Origin: Paenibacillus pectinilyticus | Lineage (GTDB): Bacteria; Bacillota; Bacilli; Paenibacillales; NBRC-103111 | Assembly (NCBI RefSeq): GCF_001700435.1 | Contig: NZ_LYPC01000027.1 | Span: 674,433 to 738,432, forward strand | Reading direction: 5' to 3' | DNA length: 64,000 nt | Part shown: positions 26,197 through 35,473 of the stretch, piece by piece | Position numbering within the stretch: position 1 is the stretch's first letter | Layout: the number at the start of each line of letters is the position of its first letter | Notes under the pieces: model-generated | What the model was told of the DNA's origin: nothing | What the model saw: only the letters and a program-made list of their open reading frames with translations | Database searches by the model: none | Position numbers and translations under genes: made by a program

Positions 26197-27090
26197 TTGA
26201 ATGCTAAACTGAAAAACCGGTCGTTGGGTGAAAAAACATTTGGACTGAGTATGAACTTAATTGTTTTGTTATTTGCTTTGTTTTGTTTCTTGCCATTCTG
26301 GCTCGTCTTCATTGGTTCTTTTGCTTCAGAAGCCAGCTTTATGAAACATGGGTATCAATTGCTACCGAGCTCTTTGACGCTAGATGCGTATAAATTCATT
26401 TTACAAGGCGATCAAATCTTCCGAAGTTACCGGGTGTCTATTCTCGTCACAGTTATAGGAACTGCACTCTCTGTCATCATTACAGCGATGTATGCCTATG
26501 TAATTGCAAACCGTAAAGTTAAATATCGCAATATTCTTTCATTCCTTACGTATTTTACGATGGTTTTTGGCGCCGGATTGGTCGGATTCTACATCTTAAT
26601 CGCTAACTGGCTGCATCTGAAGGATTCCGTTTGGGCACTCATTTTACCGTATCTGTTAAATCCATTTTATGCATTTATACTTGTATCCTTTTATCGGACA
26701 TTGCCATATGAAATTAATGAATCAGCGACCATAGATGGAGCTAGAGAAATTCGGATTTTCTTCAAAATTATTTTGCCCATCACGGCTCCAGCCATTGCTA
26801 CGATCACGCTATTTTATGCGCTGCAATATTGGAACGACTGGTGGTTATCACTCCTATTTATCGATAATTACAAGCTGCATCCGCTTCAAATGATGATTCG
26901 TCAGCTTATTTCGAACTTAAATGTTTCCTCATATGTTTCAGGCAGCAGCACTGCCTACACGGTATCAGCACCTACGAATGTTGTTCAAATGGCTACTGTG
27001 TGCTTAACGATCGGTCCTATCGTACTGGTATATCCTTTCGTTCAGAAATATTTTGTCAGCGGATTGACTGTTGGTGCAATTAAAGGGTAA
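26197..27090 (+). CDS. ABC oligosaccharide permease, YtcP/LplC type
   Basis: 297 residues, six predicted helices, with the EAA loop NESATIDGAREIRIFFKIIL and the end KYFVSGLTVGAIKG. The start is TTG 26197 with Shine-Dalgarno AGGGGG; a nearby ATG at 26201 is out of frame. It is the second permease of importer 2, 12 bp after the LplB-type gene. Confidence 0.92.
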   Translation: MNAKLKNRSLGEKTFGLSMNLIVLLFALFCFLPFWLVFIGSFASEASFMKHGYQLLPSSLTLDAYKFILQGDQIFRSYRVSILVTVIGTALSVIITAMYAYVIANRKVKYRNILSFLTYFTMVFGAGLVGFYILIANWLHLKDSVWALILPYLLNPFYAFILVSFYRTLPYEINESATIDGAREIRIFFKIILPITAPAIATITLFYALQYWNDWWLSLLFIDNYKLHPLQMMIRQLISNLNVSSYVSGSSTAYTVSAPTNVVQMATVCLTIGPIVLVYPFVQKYFVSGLTVGAIKG

Positions 27091-27158
27091 TGTTGTTCCC
27101 CGGATGAAGCCGGTTGAGCATATAGGAAGATGGATGATATAAAGGGAGGCACACAAAA

Positions 27159-28700
27159 ATGAAAAAATGGTTTAGCTTAGGGATGACAGCAGTTACCGTT
27201 ATGGCAGTGTTAGCAGGATGTAGTAATGGAGAAAAGGCTGCGGAATCTACAACTTCCCCAGCTGCAACAAGCGCACAACAATCTCCAGCTGTGAAGAAGA
27301 ATGACCCCGTTACACTTAAAATCATGATTCCAGGTGATCGCCCGAAAGATTTCGATACCGTGATTGCAGAAGCCGAAAAACGTATGTCAGGTACACTTAA
27401 CGTGAAGCTGAACGTTGTTTTCGTACCGTTCTCAGATATTGCTCAGAAAACACAAGTTACGCTTGCATCAGGTGAAGATGTGGATTTAGTATTTGATGCA
27501 CCCTGGGTTCACTTGAGCCAAATGGTAGCAGGTAACTATTATGAACCCTTAGATGATTTACTTAAACAATATGGTCCAGACATATTAAAAACGAGATCTG
27601 ACCAATTATGGAATTCTAATAAATATAACGGCAAAATTATGGCGATCCCGCTTACCAATTCCTATTATCAAGGCCGTATTTTCTACGTGCGTAAAGACTT
27701 GCGAGATAAATATGGTATAGCCCCAATTAAGACGTACGATGATTTGATCAATTTTGCCAAAGTTATCAAAGAAAAAGAAACCAACATTGCACCGATAATC
27801 TCGAACAAAGGTCCGATGGATTGGGCGAACTTCCGAAAAGTATTCGATTATGACAGCCACATTGATGATACACAAATTGGTACGAATGGCGTTCTCTTCT
27901 TAAAAAATAACGACGGTAAGGTCTACAATATGTTTGATCAAATGGATCCAACGGTTTGGAACTGGATTACCGATGTTAGGAAACTATATACCGATAAATT
28001 GATGTATCAAGATGTGCTATCCGTTAAGGATGCCAAGGCAGAGTATAAAGCGGGTAAAGCAGCCATTATTAACACCAATGATTTCGGTGTGAATGCAGAC
28101 GATGCAGCTGCTGTGAAGAAGAGCGTAAATGGCGAAATTGAAGCTGTAACATTGTTTAAACAAGAGAAGGGGGCGAATGTGTCTACCTACCAAGCTTGGA
28201 ATTTTCTTGCTCTGACACATGTCAGCAAAAACAAAGAACGTGCGATTCAATTCTTAAACTGGACCCAGCAAAAAGATAATTATGATTTGCTTGCTTACGG
28301 AATTAAGGGTAAAAACTGGGAGCCTGTAGGCGACGATCAGTACAAAAAGCTTGATAATGACTATGCTTGGTTCCCGTATGCATGGCTTTGGAATCCAATT
28401 TTGGATCGTTATGATCAAAGTCTAGGCGCGGAGACGATCGCACTTAACAAATACACAGCAGTTGGTGAAAACTTCACACCGAGTAAATTAGCTGGATTTA
28501 CTTTCGATTCTGCTTCTGTGGCTAATGAAGTTGCACAACTGAACACACTTCGGGACAAGTACATGGATCCTATCTTTAATGGGGTAGTTGACCCGCAAAC
28601 GTACTGGGATAAATATAAATCCGAAGCGAGTTCCGCTGTTAAGAAAATTCAAACTGAAATGCAAAAGCAAATCGATGCTTTCTTAGCTACTAAAAAATAA
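27159..28700 (+). CDS. Oligosaccharide-binding lipoprotein, LipO/AlgQ-like
   Basis: 513 residues. The lipoprotein signal has the lipobox VLAGCS. The family pattern is KIMIPGDRPKDFDTVIAEAE near the N-terminus and YYQGRIFYVRKDLRDKYG in the middle. The long (over 500 residue) form of SBP is associated with LplB/YtcP permeases and binds oligosaccharides. A Shine-Dalgarno AAAGGGAGG precedes the ATG. It is third and last gene of importer 2 and no ATPase gene is present. Confidence 0.92.
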   Translation: MKKWFSLGMTAVTVMAVLAGCSNGEKAAESTTSPAATSAQQSPAVKKNDPVTLKIMIPGDRPKDFDTVIAEAEKRMSGTLNVKLNVVFVPFSDIAQKTQVTLASGEDVDLVFDAPWVHLSQMVAGNYYEPLDDLLKQYGPDILKTRSDQLWNSNKYNGKIMAIPLTNSYYQGRIFYVRKDLRDKYGIAPIKTYDDLINFAKVIKEKETNIAPIISNKGPMDWANFRKVFDYDSHIDDTQIGTNGVLFLKNNDGKVYNMFDQMDPTVWNWITDVRKLYTDKLMYQDVLSVKDAKAEYKAGKAAIINTNDFGVNADDAAAVKKSVNGEIEAVTLFKQEKGANVSTYQAWNFLALTHVSKNKERAIQFLNWTQQKDNYDLLAYGIKGKNWEPVGDDQYKKLDNDYAWFPYAWLWNPILDRYDQSLGAETIALNKYTAVGENFTPSKLAGFTFDSASVANEVAQLNTLRDKYMDPIFNGVVDPQTYWDKYKSEASSAVKKIQTEMQKQIDAFLATKK

Positions 28701-28709
28701 AAAATGTCC

Positions 28710-28746
28710 AACTGTCGTAAGGGTAATCCACTTACGACAGTTTTCA
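28710..28746 (+). terminator. Terminator of ABC importer 2
   Basis: Perfect stem AACTGTCGTAAG/CTTACGACAGTT with a nine-base loop, followed by TTC. Confidence 0.85.
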
Positions 28747-28794
28747 TATGGAACACATGACAAATGAATGTAGTTTTGTGAGGAGGATGTACTT

Positions 28795-29814
28795 ATGTGG
28801 TATGCAGACAATTTTCTTGCATCCGAATATGAAAAATCAAGAAACCAAGGGCAAGATCCTCTTAGGCAAGCGGACGATCGGAAAGTATATTTAAGAGAAG
28901 TTTTAGCACAGTCCATCGGTACTTTTGAGATGCAGGAAAATCATACACCCGTTCTTTTAGAAGAAATAGATTGTGGCACCTATATACGAAAGCGAGTGGA
29001 ACTATCTGCTACGCCAGGATTAACTTTCCCTGCTTATATCTTAGTCCCAAAAGGATTTGAGAAGAGAAAATTGCCAGGCGTAATAGCCGTTCACGGTCAT
29101 GGATACGGGAGTAGACAAATTCTAGGTATGCATCCAGACGGCTCATGGGATGAGGGACAGCCTGGCATTTATGGTAACTTTGCCATCGAATTAGTTCATC
29201 GTGGGATGGTCGTGATTGCACCAGATGTCGTCGGATTTGGAGAGAGAAGGCTACAATCGGACTTAAAGGAAGACCCTAATGCTCCCAGCTCTTGTTATAC
29301 GATGGCTGCTCAGTTGTTAATGGTTGGTAAGACATTGACGGGACTCCGAGTTCAAGAGGCTATATGTACATTAGAATATTTTAGTGGTCTAGATGAAGTA
29401 GACCCAGAGCATATTGGAATTATGGGTTTCTCAGGAGGCAGTTTGATTGCTTTCATTGCCTCCGTCCTAGACGAACGGTTACGAGCAACTGTGTTAGCAG
29501 GCTTCCCGAATACATTCAAGGAAAGTATTCTTGCGGTTCACCATTGTCTATGTAACTATACCCCAGGTATTCTAAATCATGCTGAATTACCGGAGCTTAT
29601 TAGCTTAATTGCGCCTAGACCGCTGTTTCTGGAGTCAGGGGCGGATGATCCCATTTTTCCAAAAGAAGGATTTATAAAAGCGATCGAAGAGATTCAAGCT
29701 GCATATACGATTATTGGTAAGCCGGATCATTTGGCAACAGATCTTTTCCCTGGTGCTCATGAGATTAGCGGAAGACTGTCGTACGATTGGATGTATGACA
29801 AACTAACAGAATAA
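28795..29814 (+). CDS. Alpha/beta hydrolase, acetyl-esterase/dienelactone-hydrolase-like
   Basis: 339 residues, no signal peptide. The catalytic triad is visible: the nucleophile elbow GFSGGS, Asp in GADDPIFP, and His in PGAHEIS near the end. The oxyanion-hole region is VHGHGYGS. Related proteins in polysaccharide loci are acetyl-xylan or glucuronoyl-type esterases that strip ester groups from imported oligosaccharides; the true substrate is unknown. It stands between importer 2 and the GH88 gene and has a strong Shine-Dalgarno (GAGGAGG). Confidence 0.82.
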   Translation: MWYADNFLASEYEKSRNQGQDPLRQADDRKVYLREVLAQSIGTFEMQENHTPVLLEEIDCGTYIRKRVELSATPGLTFPAYILVPKGFEKRKLPGVIAVHGHGYGSRQILGMHPDGSWDEGQPGIYGNFAIELVHRGMVVIAPDVVGFGERRLQSDLKEDPNAPSSCYTMAAQLLMVGKTLTGLRVQEAICTLEYFSGLDEVDPEHIGIMGFSGGSLIAFIASVLDERLRATVLAGFPNTFKESILAVHHCLCNYTPGILNHAELPELISLIAPRPLFLESGADDPIFPKEGFIKAIEEIQAAYTIIGKPDHLATDLFPGAHEISGRLSYDWMYDKLTE

Positions 29815-29828
29815 GTTTAGGATATTGC

Positions 29829-29863
29829 TAAAAAAACCGCATATTTAACATAAAAAACTGTAC
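29829..29863 (+). promoter_or_regulatory. DR21 site D: 21-bp-phased direct repeat upstream of GH88-GH43
   Basis: Half-sites TAAAAAAACCGCAT (29829) and ATAAAAAACTGTAC (29850), 21 bp apart. A good -10, TATGAT (29876-29881), starts 26 bp after the second half-site start, one helical turn closer than in sites A, B, C and E; a weaker TCATAT is at +36. Confidence 0.65.
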
Positions 29864-29921
29864 ATGACCTAGTGGTATGATGAAATCATATCAAAATAAA
29901 TAAACTTAAGGGGTAGGAGAA

Positions 29922-31082
29922 ATGAGCATGCTTGGGGCACAAGATCAAATTTGGCTGGAGAATGTGATTGGCAAAATAAAAACGAAAATGGACTGGGTTA
30001 GCGAAAAGTCCAAACATAAAATTCCGTATACGACCATTAACGGCACACATGATAATCGCATCGTGGACAATCCCACAGGTACAGAAACAGACGAAATTAA
30101 TTGGTGGACCAATGGTTTCTGGGGCGGCATGATGTGGCTTATGCATCACGAAACCGGTAACGACAAATATAAAGAAATCGCACAAATTTCCGAAAAAGAA
30201 TTAGATCGCTGTTTTGATGAATTTTATGGCTTGCATCATGATGTTGGTTTTATGTGGTTGCCAACAAGTGTGGCGAACTATAAAGTGACGCAAAATCCGG
30301 AATCTCGCAAAAGAGCATTACATGCCGCTGTTCTACTCGCAGGTCGCTTTAATCTGGCAGGTGGATTTATCCGTGCATGGAACGATTTAGAGGGCTCCGA
30401 TACAAGAGGCTGGGCGATCATTGATTGCATGTTCAATATTCCGCTCCTGTACTGGGCTTCAGAAGAAACCGGCGACCCACGATTCAAGCAAATCGCGATG
30501 AAGCATGCCGATACGTGCATGACAGCTTTTGTTCGCCCAGATGGATCTGTTAATCACATTGTAGAATTTGATCCATTTGAAGGCGGAGTAGTTAAAACAT
30601 ATGGTGGCCAAGGATATGAAGAAGGCTCTTCCTGGACGAGAGGACAGACTTGGGCGCTATATGGGTACATGATGAGCTATATTCATACGCAAAAGGATGA
30701 GTATCTGCAAACCGCGAAACGAATAGCCAACTATTTTATTGCGAACATACCTGCGGATGGCGTGATTCCAGTTGATTTCCGGCAGCCGAAAGAACCGAAG
30801 CGCGAGGATGATACGGCTGCAGCAATTGCAGCATGCGGTTTAATTGAGATTGCGAAAGTCGTAGGCGAGCATGAAAAGGATCTGTACTTGGGCGCTGCGT
30901 TGAAGATGCTCCAAGCCTTGGATAGCTCACGCATCAATTGGACAACAGAGAGTGATAGTTTAGTTCAATATGGTACAGCTGCTTATCATTCGGCAAACCA
31001 TCATCACCCGATTATTTATGGTGACTATTACTTCATGGAAGCGATTTTCAAGCTAAAAGGAAACGATTTGTATCTGTGGTAG
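29922..31082 (+). CDS. GH88 unsaturated glucuronyl hydrolase
   Basis: 386 residues, cytoplasmic. It cleaves the unsaturated uronic acid left at the non-reducing end of oligosaccharides by polysaccharide lyases. The two key aspartates of the GH88/GH105 fold are present: Asp107 (HHDVGFMW) and Asp168 (WAIIDCM), spaced 61 residues apart as in the Bacillus sp. GL1 enzyme (Asp88/Asp149). The GSSWTRGQTWALYG segment is also family-typical. Its presence implies that a lyase upstream in the pathway acts on a glucuronate-containing polymer. GH105 (unsaturated galacturonyl) is the main alternative; the GH88 call rests on these motifs. It is driven by DR21 site D. Confidence 0.88.
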   Translation: MSMLGAQDQIWLENVIGKIKTKMDWVSEKSKHKIPYTTINGTHDNRIVDNPTGTETDEINWWTNGFWGGMMWLMHHETGNDKYKEIAQISEKELDRCFDEFYGLHHDVGFMWLPTSVANYKVTQNPESRKRALHAAVLLAGRFNLAGGFIRAWNDLEGSDTRGWAIIDCMFNIPLLYWASEETGDPRFKQIAMKHADTCMTAFVRPDGSVNHIVEFDPFEGGVVKTYGGQGYEEGSSWTRGQTWALYGYMMSYIHTQKDEYLQTAKRIANYFIANIPADGVIPVDFRQPKEPKREDDTAAAIAACGLIEIAKVVGEHEKDLYLGAALKMLQALDSSRINWTTESDSLVQYGTAAYHSANHHHPIIYGDYYFMEAIFKLKGNDLYLW

Positions 31083-31098
31083 TGAGGAGTACGAAAGC

Positions 31099-32675
31099 AT
31101 GATTCAAAATCCAATTCTGCGTGGCTTCAATCCGGATGCATCGATCATACGGGTTGAAGATGATTATTATATCGCAACATCTACCTTTGAATGGTTCCCA
31201 GGCGTGCTCATCCATCATTCCAAAGATTTAATGAACTGGAGACCGTTGGTTCGTCCATTAGATCGCGTGAGTCAGCTTGATTTGCGTGGTGTGCCAAGTT
31301 CAGGCGGTATTTGGGCACCATCTTTAAGCTACTCGGATGGTACTTTTTATTTGTGTTTTACGAATGTGGTTGGTCGAAAAGGCGTGTATAAAGATCTGCA
31401 CAACTATATTGTGACGGCGCCTTCAATTGAAGGGCCTTGGTCAGAACCCATTTATCTGAATTCCAGCGGTTTCGATCACTTTTTGTTCCACGATACGGAT
31501 GGCCGGAAGTATTTGTTTAAATGCAGTGGGATTTTCGTAAAAACAAAAGTAGATTCGCTGGTATCATTATGCAGGAGTTTTGCTCGCTGGAAAGCAAGCT
31601 GATCGGCGAAATCAAACTGATTACGAAAGGGACAGATTTGGGTGTGACGGAAGGCCCGATGGTGTATAAAAAGGATGGCTTCTACTATTTGCTGGTAGCC
31701 GAAGGTGGAACAGGGCCGATGCATGCTGCAACACTCATGCGAGCGACTTCCATCGACGGTCCTTATGAAGTTGACCCGGATTACCCAATTATCACGACAA
31801 GAAATACGCCAGATCATCCTTTGCAAAATGCAGGCCACGGCTCCTTAGTGGAAACACAGCTGGGGGACTGGTACATGGTGTTCATTTGTTCTCGTCCTCT
31901 TTCTGATGGCAACAAGCTCAGTCCATTGGGACGAGAAACTTCACTGCAAAAAGTAACATGGACATTGGACGGTTGGCTACGATTAGCAACTGGCGGTAAG
32001 CAGCCGCAGCTGTATATTCCGGAAACGGAACTAATTCCGCATCCGTTTACACCGGACCCGGTTCGGGATGATTTCGACGCAACGAGTCTCAGCGTGCATT
32101 GGCATACGCTTCGAGTTCCGGCTGACGAGTCATGGTTAAGTTTAACCGAGCGTCCTGGTTTCTTGCGATTGCAGGGAAGAGAATCGCTGACCTCTTTGCA
32201 CAACCAAAGCCTCGTAGCAAGACGCATTCAAAGCTTCCAGTGTGAGATGGTGACATGTGTGGAGTTTGAGCCGGAAACTTTTACTCAAATGGCGGGTCTG
32301 GTTCTCTATTATGATGAATCCGATCATTACTATCTGCGTATTTCCCATGATGAAGAACTTGGTAAGCATCTAGCGATCATCGTGAGTGACCAGGGTCAAT
32401 ATGATGAACTAGAGGTTTATGTACCGATTCCTGAAGGGGAGCGCATCTATCTGAAAGCTACAATGGATTTCGATAAGATTCAATTCTCGTATAGCTCAGA
32501 CGGTCATTCGTGGGAACCTATCGGTCCGACTCTGTACGCTGGTAATCTTGCGGACAGTTACCAGCATAAATTATCTTTTACTGGCGCTTTCGTGGGGCTT
32601 TGTGTACAGGATTTGCGAGGAACTCGCTTGCATGCGGACTTCGACTTTTTTAATTATGAGGAACTGGATGCCTAG
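31099..32675 (+). pseudogene. GH43 family beta-xylosidase/arabinofuranosidase, interrupted by a frameshift
   Basis: Two frames together make one GH43 enzyme. Frame 1 (31099-31602) encodes the N-terminal beta-propeller, including catalytic-base-type Asp in GFNPDASIIRVEDDYY and the FEWFPGV segment. Frame 2 is open from ATG 31521 to 32675 and continues with QWDFRKNKSRFAG, the VTEGPMVYKKDGFYYL segment with the general-acid Glu, and a C-terminal GH43_C2-like beta-sandwich. Homologues would read KYLFNMQW, so one base is missing between 31520 and 31521. Reading TTT-AAA-then-ATG by slipping back one base would restore the protein. The region looks otherwise well conserved, which points to a recent mutation, a sequencing error or frameshifting. 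It lies 16 bp after the GH88 gene. Confidence 0.85.
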
Positions 32676-32705
32676 GTTTAGTTGCTAAAAGAATATTGTA
32701 TCGTG

Positions 32706-32738
32706 AAGAGCCAGTAAACCATTAGGTTTCTGGCTCTT
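32706..32738 (+). terminator. Terminator of the GH88-GH43 operon
   Basis: Stem AAGAGCCAG/CTGGCTCTT, extended by AAACC/GGTTT, with T residues after it. Confidence 0.8.
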
Positions 32739-32835
32739 TGTATGTATAAAAACAAATGACTTGCATAGATCATTTATATTGATTATACTGTGCTTATAAA
32801 AGTAACATTTAAATGATGGATTGGAGGGTGAATAG

Positions 32836-33276
32836 ATGAGTACCGCATCTCGTGGCGTTCACATTGGTCCCCCTCGTCTCAAAATAGCGATTCATGCGGT
32901 TGTTTGGTTAGCTAAAAGCGGTAGTATGCTAACCAGTGCGATGATTGCCAGTCAAGTCGATTCACATGCTACGTTTATGCGCAGAGTGATGCAATCGTTG
33001 ACCCAGGCAGGAATCGTTGATTCTAAGGGGGGGCGTGAAGGTGGTTATTTTTTGCGGAAATCTTCCTCAGAGATTACTTTAGGCGATATTTATGAAGCCA
33101 TAAGTAGTTTCTCGCATGAAGCCGAAGAAGAAGTGGATTGCGGAGAAGCGGGAGAACAACTAGATGTTGAGCTTGAAAAAATTCTCCATGAAGCCGAATT
33201 AATTACCATCGAGTTTTTGCGAAATTATACAATTGCTCAATTGATGGATCGCGTTGAATTCTTTAAGGAAGAGTGA
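32836..33276 (+). CDS. Rrf2-family transcriptional regulator (YwnA-like)
   Basis: 146 residues with a winged-helix N-terminal domain (LTSAMIASQVDSHATFMRRVMQSL, GREGGYFLRK wing). Only one cysteine (VDCGE) is present, so the three-Cys Fe-S site of IscR/NsrR is missing; it is probably of the redox- or electrophile-sensing YwnA type. It is first in a run of redox genes (33367-36337) and probably controls them. A GCACT-type inverted repeat does not stand out in its promoter. Confidence 0.85.
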   Translation: MSTASRGVHIGPPRLKIAIHAVVWLAKSGSMLTSAMIASQVDSHATFMRRVMQSLTQAGIVDSKGGREGGYFLRKSSSEITLGDIYEAISSFSHEAEEEVDCGEAGEQLDVELEKILHEAELITIEFLRNYTIAQLMDRVEFFKEE

Positions 33277-33366
33277 AATGTAGTCGAATTATCAAAGTTG
33301 CACTCCAATGCAACTTTTTCTTTGAATTAAAATGTGCTTTTTTTAAGCACGGAAAAGGAGCGGAGT

Positions 33367-34020
33367 ATGCAAATGCATATAACCATTTTTGGTGCCAGTG
33401 GCGCTATAGGCAAAATCGTACTTGAACATGCCTTAAGAAATAAAGGAAATGTGGTCACGGCTTTTGTAAGAAGACCTGATAGTCTGAAAGTGACATCTCC
33501 CAATTTGAACTTAATTGTGGGAGAGTTAACGGATCAGAATTTGATTAAAAAAGCGATTGAGCAGGCGGATGTCGTGATTAGCACACTCGGTCCAGCATTA
33601 GATACATCGCGCAAATTGAAAGGAACACCGATTGCAGACGGTCATGAAATGATCATCCAGGTCATGGAACAACTGAATAAAAAAAGATTCATCACGTTAG
33701 CCACACCTACAGTGAAATCAAATGAAGATAAGAAACAGTTTACCACAATTGTTCCAGGGATCATGGCGAAGCTGCTTTTCCCGAATGGTTATCATGAGAT
33801 GAAAAAAGTCGAGCAGTTGATTAAGAAGTCATCGTTGGATTGGACTGTTGTTCGCATTATTAATCCAAATGTGAAGCACAAGAATAACGCGTACGATTTT
33901 TCGTTTGGTGATAAGCCTGCCAAAATGGCAGTTTCACGCGAAAATGTAGGGGCTTTCATGTATCGAATAGCCTCAGAACATTTATATAGGCATAGAATGC
34001 CCATTATTTTTAATAATTAA
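33367..34020 (+). CDS. NAD(P)H-binding NmrA/YwnB-like protein
   Basis: 217 residues with the atypical-SDR dinucleotide motif GASGAIGK near the N-terminus and the pattern VVISTLGPALD. It lacks the classical YxxxK pair, as is usual in this family. ATG 33367 after Shine-Dalgarno AAAGGAG is preferred over the longer frame from 33334. Close relatives in Bacillus are encoded next to an Rrf2 regulator (ywnA-ywnB), as here. Confidence 0.82.
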   Translation: MQMHITIFGASGAIGKIVLEHALRNKGNVVTAFVRRPDSLKVTSPNLNLIVGELTDQNLIKKAIEQADVVISTLGPALDTSRKLKGTPIADGHEMIIQVMEQLNKKRFITLATPTVKSNEDKKQFTTIVPGIMAKLLFPNGYHEMKKVEQLIKKSSLDWTVVRIINPNVKHKNNAYDFSFGDKPAKMAVSRENVGAFMYRIASEHLYRHRMPIIFNN

Positions 34021-34029
34021 AGGAGATGA

Positions 34030-34410
34030 ATGGAGATGACTATTTTTTCTATCGTTTTGCAAAGTTTGTTGGAACTCATGTTTTTAATGGCTGGTTTAGG
34101 GAAAATCTCTGGTTCCAAGATGCATGTTGAGGGCTTTAAGCATTGGAGGCTGCCGCAATGGTTCCGAGTTGTTACGGGGATCATTGAATTTGTCGGCGCG
34201 GCTGTATTAATTGTAGGTTATTGGGACTCAAGCTGGGTGGCTTTAGGAGCATTAATACTTGGTATTACAGCGATCGGTGGTATTATTACACATATGCGGG
34301 TGAAGGACTCCTTCAAAGAAACGTTCATGATTCTTCTTCTTGCCATTATCGGCATTGTGTTATTTGCAATTAATGCTTCTGATCTTGCTGATTTTCCGGG
34401 GTTTAACTAA
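34030..34410 (+). CDS. DoxX-family membrane protein
   Basis: 126 residues with four hydrophobic helices (about 5-22, 44-64, 68-90, 97-115), including the GLGKISGSKMHVEGFKHW loop of the DoxX-like family. DoxX proteins are linked to quinone or thiol redox functions, but their biochemistry is uncertain. Its stop overlaps the start of the next gene (TAATG), so the two are translationally coupled. Confidence 0.8.
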   Translation: MEMTIFSIVLQSLLELMFLMAGLGKISGSKMHVEGFKHWRLPQWFRVVTGIIEFVGAAVLIVGYWDSSWVALGALILGITAIGGIITHMRVKDSFKETFMILLLAIIGIVLFAINASDLADFPGFN

Positions 34411-35462
34411 TGAAGAACAATGAATTTGAATTTGGTATATATTCGTTAGGTGAATTAATTCCGGGACCATCGGGACAGACGCAAAGTGCGAAAAGCAGGA
34501 TAGATGATATTATTGCAATGGCAAAGCTGGCTGATGAAGCGGGTCTTGATCTTTTTGGGATCGGCGAACATCATCGATTGGATTTTGTCACTTCTTCCTA
34601 TGCAATGATTCTGGCGGCCATCGCTCAAGCGACGAAAAACATCCGACTGACAAGTACATTATCCGTTATCAGCACGGCTGATCCAGTGCGAGTATATGAG
34701 GATTTTGCAACGCTAGATCTGATTTCAGGCGGACGTGCTGAACTCATTGCTGGTCGTGGAGCTTTCTTGGAATCATTTGAGCTCTTTGGGGCGGATTTAA
34801 GGAAATACGATGAGTTGTTTGAAAATAAATTAGAGTTAATGATGCAATTGATTAAGAAAGAGCGAGTATCGTGGCAAGGGCAATTCCGTCCAGCGTTGCA
34901 CAATGCAGCAATTGCTCCGCGGCCGTTTCAACCATCAATTCCACTCTGGATTGGCGTTGGTGGGACACCAGAAAGTGCAGCTAGAGCAGGCAGATTGGGT
35001 GTCAACATGGCGCTTGGTATTTTAGGCGGAGACCCCAGGAGGGTTAAACCGCTTGTCGATATCTACCGAGCTGCAGGTAAAGCAGCAGGTCATGACCCAT
35101 CTCAGCTAAGGGTTTCCGTCACGGGTCACTCTTACATTGCCGAAACCTCAATACAAGCACTCGATGAATTCCACCCGCATTACAACAATTATTTTGGCTA
35201 TTTTCTAAAAGAGCGTGGACAACGATTCTCGGTATCGCGTTCAGAATTAGATGTAATGACTGCTCCAGACAATGTACTTGCAGTCGGCAGTCCACAGCAA
35301 CTTGTAGAAAAAATATTGTACCAGCATGAATTATTTGGGCATAGCCGGTTTATGGGCCAATTCGATATGGGCGGACAGTCACTCTCGAAAGTAGCAAAGG
35401 CTATTGAACTTTTAGCGACGGAAGTCGCACCTGCTGTACGCAAAGCGCTTAAACAAAAATAG
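34410..35462 (+). CDS. LLM-class flavin-dependent monooxygenase (luciferase-like)
   Basis: 350 residues of the bacterial-luciferase TIM-barrel family using reduced FMN. Visible segments are AKLADEAGLDLFGIGEHH, TSTLSVISTADPVRVYEDF and IPLWIGVGGTPESAARAG. The substrate is unknown; it lies in the Rrf2-led redox block between DoxX and an NmrA-type protein. Confidence 0.88.
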   Translation: MKNNEFEFGIYSLGELIPGPSGQTQSAKSRIDDIIAMAKLADEAGLDLFGIGEHHRLDFVTSSYAMILAAIAQATKNIRLTSTLSVISTADPVRVYEDFATLDLISGGRAELIAGRGAFLESFELFGADLRKYDELFENKLELMMQLIKKERVSWQGQFRPALHNAAIAPRPFQPSIPLWIGVGGTPESAARAGRLGVNMALGILGGDPRRVKPLVDIYRAAGKAAGHDPSQLRVSVTGHSYIAETSIQALDEFHPHYNNYFGYFLKERGQRFSVSRSELDVMTAPDNVLAVGSPQQLVEKILYQHELFGHSRFMGQFDMGGQSLSKVAKAIELLATEVAPAVRKALKQK

Positions 35463-35473
35463 GGGGTAAAACA

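Noticed and set aside
12853..28795. Possible further DR21 sites upstream of the GH127 gene (13840 region) and of importer 2
   Set aside because: Near 13832 there is TTAAAATG followed 21 bp later by an A-run, but the second half overlaps the Shine-Dalgarno and lacks the CNGCAT part. Nothing comparable lies in 25048-25272.
31516..31521. Classical programmed -1 frameshift signal in the GH43 gene
   Set aside because: G-TTT-AAA is not a standard slippery heptamer and I see no strong stem-loop or pseudoknot just downstream; mutation or sequence error is simpler.
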